A stretch of 15,267 nt of DNA from an uncultured Acidimicrobium sp. (GCA_903895515.1 CAITUB010000122.1:1-15267); one strand, 5' to 3'; numbered from the stretch's first letter, positions 6,584 to 13,553 are shown. Numbers and translations are program-made. Notes: generated from the letters alone by a model not told the origin.

Positions 6584-6683
6584 ACTCCGGACGGGGTTAC
6601 CCCCCAACCGGGAGTCGCGCTCGAAAGAGTGCGCCGTTTGGACCGGTGCCGTCGGGGGGTTGGCACCGGTCCATTCGTTTTTT
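6584..6683 (+). ncRNA. Candidate structured leader RNA with terminal hairpin and U-tract
   Basis: Three hairpins can be drawn. P1 pairs ACTCC (6584-6588) with GGAGT (6611-6615), extended by GG/CC past a bulged G. P2 pairs 6616-6622 with 6627-6633 around a GAAA tetraloop. P3 pairs GGACCGGTGCC (6640-6650) with GGCACCGGTCC (6662-6672), a perfect 11-bp stem, followed after 5 nt by six T (6678-6683). ACCCCCC (6599-6605) in the P1 loop is complementary to GGGGGGT (6654-6660) in the P3 loop, so a kissing interaction is possible. It could be an attenuator or riboswitch for the downstream SAM hydrolase, or an elaborate proC terminator. I do not recognise a known class. Confidence 0.5.
6640..6683 (+). 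terminator. Intrinsic-terminator-like hairpin P3
   Basis: A perfect 11-bp G+C-rich stem (6640-6650 with 6662-6672), an 11-nt loop and a six-T run at 6678-6683. The T-run starts 5 nt after the stem rather than directly after it, which would weaken intrinsic termination. The minus strand has no T-run after the stem, so any terminator acts on plus-strand transcripts. Confidence 0.55.
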
Positions 6684-6695
6684 CTTGAACACACC

Positions 6696-7571
6696 ATGAC
6701 ACACCGCTTCAATCACATTTCGTTCCTCACTGACTACGGAACTCGAGATGAATTTGTTGGAATTGTGAAATGTGTTGTTGCAGATATTGCTCCACATGTG
6801 CAAGTGATCGACATCACGCACGACATTCCGGCGTTCGATGTTCGTGCAGGAGCACTTGCACTAGCGAGAGCAGTTGCATACGTTCCAAAAGGCGTGGTGT
6901 TGGCGGTTGTTGACCCAGGTGTTGGCACTGCGCGACGCTCCATTGCAGTCAGTGTTTCTGGTGGTGAAGGTGTGTTTATCGGGCCAGATAATGGCCTTTT
7001 GGCAACCGGTGTAGCGCTAGCTGGTGGTGCTGAATTTGCTGTGGAACTGACAAATACGAAGTATCACTTACCTTCCCCAGGAACCACGTTTGCTGGTCGC
7101 GATATTTTCGCATCGGTTGCTGCACACATTTGTAACGGAGTTGAACTAAGCGAACTTGGTAACGAAATTGATACCGCATCGATTCTTCCGGGAATCATTC
7201 CAATCACACGCGAAGAAAACGGCCAGATTGTTGGCGAAGTGACGTGGGTAGATCATTTTGGAAACTGCCAACTCAACATCGGACCAGAAGACATTGCACA
7301 ATGGGGCTCTCCAGTGCGCGTTTCCATCGGCAATGCAGATTCGCCGAATCACGTTGTTCGCTCTGTGCCTGTAGTGAATAACTTCTCCGAAATCGGTGGA
7401 GGTCTTGGACTCGTTATCGATAGTTATGGCATGTTGGCATTGTGTACAGACCGCGGCTCTGCGGCTGCCGAATTAGACCTTGGACCAACAAACTTGGTGG
7501 CTATCAGCCAGGACCCCAATGCTGGTGGCGGAGTAAGCACCACGGTGCGTTTGGGTTCCAAACCAAACTGA
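6696..7571 (+). CDS. S-adenosylmethionine hydrolase (adenosine-forming), DUF62 family
   Basis: This 291-aa protein is of the SAM hydroxide adenosyltransferase (DUF62) family, related to the fluorinase and chlorinase; characterised members cleave SAM to adenosine and methionine with water. Family blocks: FLTDYGTRDEFVG at the N-terminus, AVVDPGVGTARRSIAV (D73, R80 of the water-activating Asp-Arg-His triad), GPDNGLL, TTFAGRDIF, WVDHFGNCQLNI and VIDSYGMLALC. The third triad position, usually His in TFHGRD, is Ala133 here. The halogenases also differ at this site, but the context gives no support for halogenation. ATG 6696 was chosen because it precedes the conserved start by a few residues; no Shine-Dalgarno sequence is visible. 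A structured leader lies upstream, so expression may be attenuated. Confidence 0.9.
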   Translation: MTHRFNHISFLTDYGTRDEFVGIVKCVVADIAPHVQVIDITHDIPAFDVRAGALALARAVAYVPKGVVLAVVDPGVGTARRSIAVSVSGGEGVFIGPDNGLLATGVALAGGAEFAVELTNTKYHLPSPGTTFAGRDIFASVAAHICNGVELSELGNEIDTASILPGIIPITREENGQIVGEVTWVDHFGNCQLNIGPEDIAQWGSPVRVSIGNADSPNHVVRSVPVVNNFSEIGGGLGLVIDSYGMLALCTDRGSAAAELDLGPTNLVAISQDPNAGGGVSTTVRLGSKPN

Positions 7572-7586
7572 AGTTGCAAATAGGCG

Positions 7587-7592
7587 TAAAGT
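7587..7592 (+). promoter_or_regulatory. Putative -10 element (TAAAGT) for a leaderless small gene
   Basis: TAAAGT is followed by exactly 6 nt (CGTGTC) and an ATG at 7599. This matches the leaderless geometry seen at other starts in the window and is the main support for the 25-aa gene. Confidence 0.5.
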
Positions 7593-7598
7593 CGTGTC

Positions 7599-7676
7599 AT
7601 GCGCCCAGCGACCACATTGGCAATTGCATTGCTGCTCATTTCAATTTTTACTGCTGGAATTCTTTCACTTAGGTAA
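7599..7676 (+). CDS. Candidate 25-aa single-pass membrane peptide
   Basis: This very short frame encodes a peptide that begins MRPATTLAIALLLIS and ends in GILSLR. It has one basic residue near the N-terminus, then a continuous hydrophobic stretch of about 18 residues, then a basic end, as expected for a single membrane helix. It fills the otherwise unexplained 133-nt gap between the SAM hydrolase and the acyl-CoA synthetase-like gene. A TAAAGT-N6-ATG signature points to leaderless transcription. The TAA stop is 28 nt before the next GTG, so it could be the first cistron of that unit or a leader peptide. Function is unknown, and a chance frame is not excluded. Confidence 0.45.
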   Translation: MRPATTLAIALLLISIFTAGILSLR

Positions 7677-7695
7677 TGAGATTTAGCAGTTTGAT

Positions 7696-7699
7696 GAGG
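7696..7699 (+). promoter_or_regulatory. Shine-Dalgarno GAGG deciding the acyl-CoA synthetase start
   Basis: GAGG lies 5 nt before the GTG at 7705 and supports that start codon. It contrasts with the leaderless starts nearby and suggests this gene is read from a longer transcript, possibly the one beginning at the 25-aa gene. Confidence 0.6.
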
Positions 7700-7704
7700 C
7701 GCTC

Positions 7705-9192
7705 GTGAATCTTGCAGAAATCATCGAGCAACATCCAGCAGACAACGTTGCACTGATCAGTAGGGGTCGTCCGACTACGTACGGAGAATTACGGCGACAA
7801 GTAGCAAGTCTGCGCGGCGTACTTGCCGAGAACGGTGTTGAGCGCGGCGATCGTGTTGCAATCTTGTGCGGAAACAGCAGGTACTTCGTACTCGCTTATT
7901 TAGCAACACTTGGTGTGGGTGGAATTGCAGTACCGCTCAACATCATGAGCCCTGCATCTGAAATACAGCGCGAGTTGGACACGATTCAACCGCGCATGGT
8001 GTTTGTGGAGCCAGCAGCAATGACTGCTTGGAGCAACATTGATCGTTCATCACTTACCGAACTGCGTGCAGTGATTGCCACAGAAGGCCACGACATTGCT
8101 GGTGCCATCACGTTGACCGAATCACTGATGCATTCCCCTGTACCGATTCTGAACATGTCGCCAACTGAAGTTGCGGCATTCATTTTTACAAGTGGAACTG
8201 CAGGTTCGCCAAAAGCCGCAATGCTCACGCACAACAACTTGCATTCAAACCTTGTGCAACTCTCGGCCGAAAACGTGTTGCACAGCAGCGATGTGGTGTA
8301 CGGAGTGTTGCCGTTGTTCCATATTTTCGGACTCAATGTGGTGCTGGGGTACACCCTGTTTGCAGGTGCAAGTGTGGTGTTAGTACAGCGCTTCGATCCG
8401 TCAACTGCGCTTGAAACATTTGCAGAGCGCGGAGTAACGGTGGTTCCTGGTGCGCCGCAAGTGTGGTCTGCGCTCGCGCAAATGCCTAGTAATGAATGCG
8501 TAGTGCTTTCGAAGTTGCGTGTTGCCTTAACAGGAGCGGCAAAAATGCCCGAGCACGTGACGGTGCAATTGAAGGAGCAATACGGACTTGTTGTGCATGA
8601 GGGCTACGGACTCACCGAGTCCTCGCCGGTGGTAACCACATCGGTAAATGGCAGCCACAAGGTTGGATCAATTGGGAAACCATTGCAGGGCGTGTCAATT
8701 CGTTTAGTTGATGAACACGGTGATGATGCTGAAGAAGGAGACTCGGGAGAAATTTGGGTGCACGGCGAGAATGTTTTCGCTGGGTATTACAACGATCACG
8801 AGGCGACAGACCGAGTACTGACTTCAGATGGTTGGTTACGTACAGGCGATATTGCAGTGCGGGATGCAGATGGAGATCTCTTCCTTGTCGATCGCTTGAA
8901 GGACCTCATCATCGTGAGTGGGTTCAATGTGTATCCAGCAGAAGTTGAGCAAGTGCTGCTGGCGCATTCAGCAATTGATCAGGCAGCAGTGGTTGGTGTT
9001 TCGCATCCGCACACGGGCGAAGCAGTACGGGCATATGTTGTGCTGCACAAGGGCGTACACCTGGATGAAGAATCAATTATTGAGCACTGCCAAAAGCAGT
9101 TAGCGCGCTACAAGTGCCCATCAAAAGTATTAATCGTGCAGTCACTGCCAACTGGCAGCACGGGCAAGGTACTGCGTCGCGCGCTGCGTTGA
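7705..9192 (+). CDS. AMP-dependent acyl-CoA synthetase/ligase (ANL superfamily, fatty-acid CoA ligase-like)
   Basis: This 495-aa enzyme activates a carboxylic acid to an acyl-adenylate and then to the CoA thioester. The order of motifs is complete: phosphate loop FTSGTAGSPKAAMLTH (residues 161-176), LPLFHIFGLNVVLGY, YGLTESSP (301-308), WLRTGD with the ribose-binding Asp382, the hinge DRLKDLIIVSGFNVYP (396-411), and the adenylation lysine K488 in PTGSTGK. The length and GLTESSPV block fit medium/long-chain fatty acyl-CoA ligases, but substrate range cannot be read from this. The phosphate loop carries TAGSPKA instead of the more common TTGxPKG. The last 51 nt overlap the convergent membrane protein gene, including the K488 codon. 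Confidence 0.9.
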   Translation: MNLAEIIEQHPADNVALISRGRPTTYGELRRQVASLRGVLAENGVERGDRVAILCGNSRYFVLAYLATLGVGGIAVPLNIMSPASEIQRELDTIQPRMVFVEPAAMTAWSNIDRSSLTELRAVIATEGHDIAGAITLTESLMHSPVPILNMSPTEVAAFIFTSGTAGSPKAAMLTHNNLHSNLVQLSAENVLHSSDVVYGVLPLFHIFGLNVVLGYTLFAGASVVLVQRFDPSTALETFAERGVTVVPGAPQVWSALAQMPSNECVVLSKLRVALTGAAKMPEHVTVQLKEQYGLVVHEGYGLTESSPVVTTSVNGSHKVGSIGKPLQGVSIRLVDEHGDDAEEGDSGEIWVHGENVFAGYYNDHEATDRVLTSDGWLRTGDIAVRDADGDLFLVDRLKDLIIVSGFNVYPAEVEQVLLAHSAIDQAAVVGVSHPHTGEAVRAYVVLHKGVHLDEESIIEHCQKQLARYKCPSKVLIVQSLPTGSTGKVLRRALR

Positions 9193-9936
9193 TTTTGCTC
9201 GTGTTGAATTGCTGGCAACGAGAAAACCAAAAAACAAAATTGACACCCCAATCAACAAGGTGATGGCAAATGCTCGGTCTTGACCGAACCGGCCAGCCAG
9301 TGTTCCACTTGCCGAGAGCACCAATGTTCCCACTGCAATCAAGATGTTTCCAGCGGCTAAACGTCCAGCTGAAAACACCGCGCGTTTAGCTCCGGTTGAC
9401 AGCGCAGGATTCTTTTTCCGAAGCACGCGCCATGCAGACCACAACGCTCCAAAAATGATGACGAGTGCAGGTACTCCAGATCCAACTGCAGCAAGGATGC
9501 GCGGGGCAACACCAAAGACTTCTTTACCTGTAGGGAATTGATCGGCAACGATGTCAACTTTGGTTTGTGCAACAAGAACGATTCCAGTTGCCAAGCCCGA
9601 CATATAGATGAGGAATTGTCGAACGCGATTTCCAAGCTGCTGCCCGCCAAGTAGGTACAAAGTGCCAAGAGACAGCCATGAAACATTGAGCACCGCGCCA
9701 GTAAGAAAGAACATTCTGAATACGAAGAGGTTCCAGCCCGTACTTTCTGCCCACCATAAACATGCAGAGCCGATTGCAAACAGCCCCATTGCAATCGTCC
9801 AAGCAAGTTCGTGTGGTTGACGGCGTTTGATCCAACGATCGGCAGTGCTCAGTGTGAAAGCGGTCGCTATGAGGGTTGCCGTTCCTGCGAGGGCGCTGTT
9901 TAGCCCTCCTAAGGCGAAAACAACGGTTGCGCTCAT
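9142..9936 (-). CDS. Seven-helix integral membrane protein of unknown function
   Basis: A 264-aa hydrophobic protein with about seven predicted membrane segments (near residues 6-28, 45-63, 70-95, 108-127, 148-168, 190-212 and 222-244). The loop after the first helix is basic (DRWIKRRQPHE), which by the positive-inside rule places that loop in the cytosol. I do not recognise the family, and no catalytic motif stands out. It diverges from rex with only 55 bp between the start codons. A TAGTCT-N6-ATG signature selects the ATG at 9936 over the GTG three bases upstream, and a Rex-type operator overlaps its upstream promoter region. Redox-dependent expression and a link to respiration are therefore possible. 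The 3' end overlaps the acyl-CoA synthetase-like gene by 51 nt. Confidence 0.8.
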   Translation of the reverse strand: MSATVVFALGGLNSALAGTATLIATAFTLSTADRWIKRRQPHELAWTIAMGLFAIGSACLWWAESTGWNLFVFRMFFLTGAVLNVSWLSLGTLYLLGGQQLGNRVRQFLIYMSGLATGIVLVAQTKVDIVADQFPTGKEVFGVAPRILAAVGSGVPALVIIFGALWSAWRVLRKKNPALSTGAKRAVFSAGRLAAGNILIAVGTLVLSASGTLAGRFGQDRAFAITLLIGVSILFFGFLVASNSTRAKSTQRATQYLARAASWQ

Positions 9937-9942
9937 CACCGC

Positions 9943-9948
9943 AGACTA
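9943..9948 (-). promoter_or_regulatory. Putative -10 element (TAGTCT) for the membrane protein gene
   Basis: On the minus strand TAGTCT is followed by 6 nt (GCGGTG) and the ATG at 9936-9934. This is the leaderless geometry again. The expected -35 region, about 17 nt upstream, falls inside the Rex-type operator. Confidence 0.55.
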
Positions 9949-9956
9949 GTTGGACT

Positions 9957-9974
9957 TCGTGAATTCATGCACGA
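9957..9974. promoter_or_regulatory. Putative Rex operator (ROP site)
   Basis: The 20-bp stretch TTCGTGAATTCATGCACGAA (9956-9975) has perfect 6-bp inverted arms. Against the Rex consensus TTGTGAAWWWWTTCACAA, positions 9957-9974 match 11 of the 14 defined bases in register. It lies 17 nt before the rex GTG and overlaps the expected -35 regions of both rex and the divergent membrane protein gene. Autoregulation of rex-hemACD by Rex is known in Streptomyces. Confidence 0.65.
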
Positions 9975-9979
9975 ACGCC

Positions 9980-9985
9980 TACATT
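9980..9985 (+). promoter_or_regulatory. Putative -10 element (TACATT) for leaderless rex
   Basis: TACATT is followed by 6 nt (TGTGGC) and the GTG at 9992. It supports that GTG as the start of a leaderless rex transcript and places the Rex operator over the -35 region. Confidence 0.55.
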
Positions 9986-9991
9986 TGTGGC

Positions 9992-10699
9992 GTGGCCGAC
10001 ACTGCCCAAACCTCATCCCCCGCAAGGCGCAGAATTCCTGATGCTGCTGTTGCGCGTCTGCCTGTCTACCTCCAGATTTTGAACACCCTGATTGTCGGCG
10101 GAACTGCGCGGTTATCGAGCGACCAACTTGCAGCTCTGGCTGGCGTCAATGCGGCAAAGGTGCGCAAAGACTTGTCGTATTTGGGAAGTTATGGCACACG
10201 GGGAGTTGGCTACGACGTTGCCTACTTGGTGTACCAAATTAAGCGCGAACTTGGCCAACACCATGAATGGAAAGTAGTAGTTGTTGGGGCAGGCAACCTT
10301 GGCAACGCACTCGCCAATTACAACGGATTCTCCACCCGCGGTTTTCCAGTTGCCGGAGTGGTGGACATCGACTCAACAAAGGTTGGCAAAAAAGTTGCGG
10401 GCGTGATCGTGCGCCATGTGGACGACTTACCCGCCATTGTGCGCGAAGAGTCGGTGAGCATCGGCGTCATTTCCACTCCGCCGGCATCGGCTCAGCACGC
10501 AGCAGACCTCTTGGTCAACGCTGGCATTCGTTCGATATTGAATTTTGCTTCGGTGATCTTGAACGTTCCAGAAAATATCTCAGTTCGCAGTGTGGACCTT
10601 GGCGTTGAATTGCAGATCCTTGGTTATTACGAGCAACTCAGCCGCGAAGATAAGCCCGCCACAAAGACAAAGCGCGAAGTGGCTGCAATATGTCAATAG
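9992..10699 (+). CDS. rex: Redox-sensing transcriptional repressor Rex
   Basis: This 235-aa homodimeric repressor binds DNA when NADH/NAD+ is low and is released by NADH. Residues about 15-80 form the winged helix (RLPVYLQILNTL, then VRKDLSYLGSYGTRGVGY at 57-74). The Rossmann domain has GAGNLG at 99-104 and the acidic end of the second strand in VVDID at 123-127. A C-terminal helix for domain swapping ends in LGYYEQLSRED. GTG 9992 was preferred to a TTG at 9950, because the latter would put the operator and promoter inside the coding region and add non-conserved residues. The stop overlaps hemA by 10 nt, as expected for the rex-hemACD operon of Streptomyces. Confidence 0.95.
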   Translation: MADTAQTSSPARRRIPDAAVARLPVYLQILNTLIVGGTARLSSDQLAALAGVNAAKVRKDLSYLGSYGTRGVGYDVAYLVYQIKRELGQHHEWKVVVVGAGNLGNALANYNGFSTRGFPVAGVVDIDSTKVGKKVAGVIVRHVDDLPAIVREESVSIGVISTPPASAQHAADLLVNAGIRSILNFASVILNVPENISVRSVDLGVELQILGYYEQLSREDKPATKTKREVAAICQ

Positions 10700-11952
10700 T
10701 TGTGCTTGGCATTAACCATAAATCGGCACCACTTGACGTAATTGAACGTGTGAGCATTTCTGATGATGCGCTTGCAAAATCGTTGCACGAACTGGTGTCG
10801 CGTGATCACGTTCGTGAGACGGTTGTTCTCTCCACGTGCAATCGCACCGAAGTGTACGTAATTGCCGAAAAATTTCATGGCGCATTTGCAGATGTACGAG
10901 ATTTCTTTTGCGAGATTTCCGGCTTGTCAGTCGAACAGCTTCAACCTCATTTTTACAGCCAACACGATGATGCAGCAGTCAGTCATCTCTTCGAAGTTGC
11001 ATCCGGACTTGATTCCGCAGTGCTTGGTGAAACCGAAATACTTGGCCAAGTACGGAATGCGTGGGACAAAGCACGTACTGAAACCACCGCGCGAACTTCG
11101 TTAAACATGTTGTTCCGTCATGCGCTTGAAGTTGGCAAACGTGCGCGAACTGAAACGTCAATTAGCCGTTCAACAGCATCGGTTTCGCATGCTGCTGTAG
11201 AAATGGCGACTGACATTTTGGGAACAATGTCTGGTCGTCGCGTATTGGTTATTGGAGCGGGCGACATGGGAGCAGGAATTGCGCGAGCCCTCAGCAGCGC
11301 AGGATCACAGAGCGTTACGGTGATGAATCGAAGTAGTGAACGTGCACACCAACTTGCAGAATCAGTTGGCGCAGTTGTCAGCCATATCGATGAGCTGCAC
11401 AATGCGATTGGCAATGCAGACGTTGTGTTGACCTGCACGGGTGCGGGTGAAGCAATTATTTCGGTTGACGATGTACGTAAGGCGCGAGAGCACGCGAATG
11501 GCTCTCCATTGTTGATAGTTGATATCGCAGTTCCACGCGACGTTGAGCACGAGGTCGGTGAATTGCCAGGCATCACGCTGCGTGACTTGCATGACCTTCG
11601 GGACTGGGCGCAAACTGGAATAGATGCACGTCAGCAGGAAGCCGAAGAAGTTCGACGAATTGTGGGAGAAGAAGTGGAACGTTTCGGACAAGATGTGAAA
11701 GCTCGTCAGGCTGCTCCACTTATTGCTGAGCTGCACGAAAGAGCTGAGTTAATTAGATCTGCAGAAATTGAGCGCTATGCATCGCGGCTTTCTGGTCTTT
11801 CCACTGAACAGCACGATGCTGTTGATGCTTTGAGTAAAGCAGTTGTTGCCAAGTTGCTACACAGCCCTTCTTTGCAACTGAAGCACAGCGCAGGCACACC
11901 ACAAGGTGAACGCATCGCCGCAGCGTTTCGCGATTTATTTGACATCGAATGA
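10690..11952 (+). CDS. hemA: Glutamyl-tRNA reductase
   Basis: This 420-aa enzyme reduces glutamyl-tRNA(Glu) to glutamate-1-semialdehyde with NADPH, the committed step of C5-pathway tetrapyrrole synthesis. The catalytic domain carries VVLSTCNRTEVY with the nucleophile at Cys50, then FEVASGLDSAVLGETEILGQ. The NADPH domain has VLVIGAGDMGAGIARAL, and a long C-terminal helical dimerisation region follows (from about residue 310). The start overlaps the rex stop by 10 nt and the stop overlaps hemC as ATGA, so the gene is firmly within the rex-hemACD operon. Being the first enzyme of the pathway, it is the logical target for NADH control through Rex. Confidence 0.97.
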   Translation: MSIVVLGINHKSAPLDVIERVSISDDALAKSLHELVSRDHVRETVVLSTCNRTEVYVIAEKFHGAFADVRDFFCEISGLSVEQLQPHFYSQHDDAAVSHLFEVASGLDSAVLGETEILGQVRNAWDKARTETTARTSLNMLFRHALEVGKRARTETSISRSTASVSHAAVEMATDILGTMSGRRVLVIGAGDMGAGIARALSSAGSQSVTVMNRSSERAHQLAESVGAVVSHIDELHNAIGNADVVLTCTGAGEAIISVDDVRKAREHANGSPLLIVDIAVPRDVEHEVGELPGITLRDLHDLRDWAQTGIDARQQEAEEVRRIVGEEVERFGQDVKARQAAPLIAELHERAELIRSAEIERYASRLSGLSTEQHDAVDALSKAVVAKLLHSPSLQLKHSAGTPQGERIAAAFRDLFDIE

Positions 11953-12815
11953 TCCGACTCGCCACGCGTTCTAGCGCACAGGCGCGAACACAGGCAGAAG
12001 TTGTTGCGCAATCGATTACAGCAACTACAGGGCGAGCAGTTGAGCTGGTGTTTGTTGAAACTCTTGGCGATCAAAACAAAGATCAACCACTTCACCAAAT
12101 TGGAGGTCAGGGCATTTTTGTGAAGGAAGTACAGCAAGCAGTGCTTCGCGGAGACGCAGACATTGCCGTTCATTCTGCGAAGGATCTTCCATCACAACAT
12201 GCAGAAGGATTAGTGATTGGGGCGTGGTGTGAACGGCGAGATGCACGCGATGCATTGGTAGGCAAGTCGCTGAATGAACTTGAAATAGGTGCAACAGTTG
12301 CCACTGGGTCGGTGCGGCGCAGGGCGCAATTGCTCACCGTTAGACCGGACCTGCAATTTGTGGAGTTGCGCGGCAATATTCACACTCGCTTAGAGAAAAT
12401 TCCCGAGAATGGCTCGATTGTGATGGCGATTGCAGCATTGCAAGTACTCGGGCTAACAAGCCGCGTTGCACAAGAACTTCCCACCTCAGAATTTGTTCCA
12501 ATGGTTGGGCAGGGTTGTGTTGCTGTTGAGTGCCGAGAAGGCGACAGAGAAATACTTTCGGCCATTGCGAGCATTGATCATGCACGAACTCGTTATGCCG
12601 TAGAAATTGAGCGGGCATTTCTTGCCGAACTTGGCGCAGGTTGTTCAATGCCAGTTGGCGCATACGTCAATGCCGAGCACGTACTGTCAACGTTTATGGC
12701 AACTGGCCCAACGAATTCCGATCGGCATGTGAAGTTCGTCGAGTCTGTGCCAACAACTGGCGCACATGATTTTGCTCGCGAGCTTGCGCAAAAATCGCAA
12801 TCAGCATTGGCATGA
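11949..12815 (+). CDS. hemC: Hydroxymethylbilane synthase (porphobilinogen deaminase)
   Basis: This 288-aa cytosolic enzyme joins four porphobilinogen units into hydroxymethylbilane. The N-terminal RLATRSSAQARTQAE corresponds to the usual RxGTRxSxLAxxQ block. HSAKDLP (near residue 75) and the arginine-rich TGSVRRRAQL and RGNIHTRLEK bind the growing chain. Cys232 in LAELGAGCSMPVGAY attaches the dipyrromethane cofactor. The length is slightly below the common 300-315 aa. It overlaps hemA and hemD by ATGA at both ends, which points to tight translational coupling. Confidence 0.97.
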   Translation: MIRLATRSSAQARTQAEVVAQSITATTGRAVELVFVETLGDQNKDQPLHQIGGQGIFVKEVQQAVLRGDADIAVHSAKDLPSQHAEGLVIGAWCERRDARDALVGKSLNELEIGATVATGSVRRRAQLLTVRPDLQFVELRGNIHTRLEKIPENGSIVMAIAALQVLGLTSRVAQELPTSEFVPMVGQGCVAVECREGDREILSAIASIDHARTRYAVEIERAFLAELGAGCSMPVGAYVNAEHVLSTFMATGPTNSDRHVKFVESVPTTGAHDFARELAQKSQSALA

Positions 12816-13531
12816 CCAACAATACGTTTTCAGGAAAGCGCATTGTCATTACGCGACCGCGAGGGCAGTCAAAAGATTTACAACGCACGATTGAAGACAG
12901 TGGCGCGGTGTGCGTGGTTATTCCACTCATCGAGATCGCACAACCAGACGATGAAGGTTTTGCATTTGAGCAAGCAATGCGTAACTTGAGTGACTATGAA
13001 TGGGTGGTGTGCACGTCGGCTAATGGCGCGTCGCGCGTTGCGCCGTATTTATCGCACAGTGCGTCTGGGCCACGACTTGCTGCTGTAGGAAGTGCAACGG
13101 CGCTTGCATTTACACATGATGTGGAGTTTGTTCCGCCCGTAGCAACTGGGGCTTCGCTCGCAAAAGAGTTTCCCGTGACTTCTGGAAAAATACTGGTCGT
13201 TCAAGCTCAAGAAACCAGTGGCGATGTAGTGCGCATTTTGCGCGACCGCAACATGGATGTTGACGAAGTTGCCGCGTACAAGACAGTGCATTGTGTTCTC
13301 ACAGATTTACAAGTTGGCGAAATTCGATCTGCTGACGCAGTAGTGGTTGCATCTGGTTCCGCTGTGCGGTCGTGGTGCGAACAGGCTGGTCCAGAAATGA
13401 ATGGAAAAGTTGTTGCAATTGGAGAGCCGACACACCGAGTTGCCGCTGAATGCGGAATGACGATTAGTGCCGTTGCACGTGAAGCCTCAACCCCAGGGGT
13501 TGTTGCCGCGCTTGCTGGCGTATTCGCGTAA
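12812..13531 (+). CDS. hemD: Uroporphyrinogen-III synthase
   Basis: This 239-aa two-lobed protein cyclises hydroxymethylbilane with inversion of ring D to give uroporphyrinogen III. HemD sequences are poorly conserved, but the frame fits: GKRIVITRPRGQ at the N-terminus, WVVCTSANGASRVAPYL near residue 68, GKILVVQAQETSGD in the second lobe, then VVVASGSAVRSW and VVAIGEPTHRVAAECG near the end. Position directly after hemC with an ATGA overlap settles the identity. It is a stand-alone enzyme here; in Mycobacterium and Streptomyces the equivalent gene is often fused to a uroporphyrinogen methyltransferase domain. Confidence 0.93.
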   Translation: MTNNTFSGKRIVITRPRGQSKDLQRTIEDSGAVCVVIPLIEIAQPDDEGFAFEQAMRNLSDYEWVVCTSANGASRVAPYLSHSASGPRLAAVGSATALAFTHDVEFVPPVATGASLAKEFPVTSGKILVVQAQETSGDVVRILRDRNMDVDEVAAYKTVHCVLTDLQVGEIRSADAVVVASGSAVRSWCEQAGPEMNGKVVAIGEPTHRVAAECGMTISAVAREASTPGVVAALAGVFA

Positions 13532-13540
13532 CTGACCCCC

Positions 13541-13546
13541 TAGCCT
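13541..13546 (+). promoter_or_regulatory. Putative -10 element (TAGCCT) for leaderless hemB
   Basis: TAGCCT is followed by 7 nt (TACTGGC) and the ATG at 13554. It lies in the 22-nt gap after hemD, the only real gap in the hem run, and suggests that hemB-hemL can be transcribed separately from rex-hemACD. Confidence 0.5.
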
Positions 13547-13553
13547 TACTGGC

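Noticed and set aside
6584..6640. Resemblance to the c-di-GMP-I (GEMM) riboswitch: GGGGTTACC and TCGAAAGAGTG both occur
   Set aside because: The two elements come in the opposite order from the known class, and the remaining conserved core is missing. The shared pieces are short and include a generic GNRA tetraloop.
6599..6661. Possible 6C RNA because of the runs of six C
   Set aside because: The class needs two hairpins with C-rich loops on the same strand. Here each strand has one C6 run and one G6 run.
6629..6688. Short GTG-initiated leader peptide frame (19 codons) through the P3 hairpin
   Set aside because: No ribosome-binding site or codon pattern suggests translation. The frame is easily explained by the constraints of the inverted repeat.
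6660..6695. TTG start at 6660 for the SAM hydrolase
   Set aside because: It lies inside the terminator-like hairpin, and the added residues have no family support.
9950..9991. Upstream TTG start for rex
   Set aside because: It would add 14 non-conserved residues and place the operator and -10 element within the coding region. GTG 9992 fits family length and the leaderless signature.
11118..11576. Long minus-strand open frame inside hemA (152 codons)
   Set aside because: The sense frame is a complete, conserved glutamyl-tRNA reductase. The antisense product is Ser/Thr/Ala-rich without a fold or start signal, as expected for a shadow frame.
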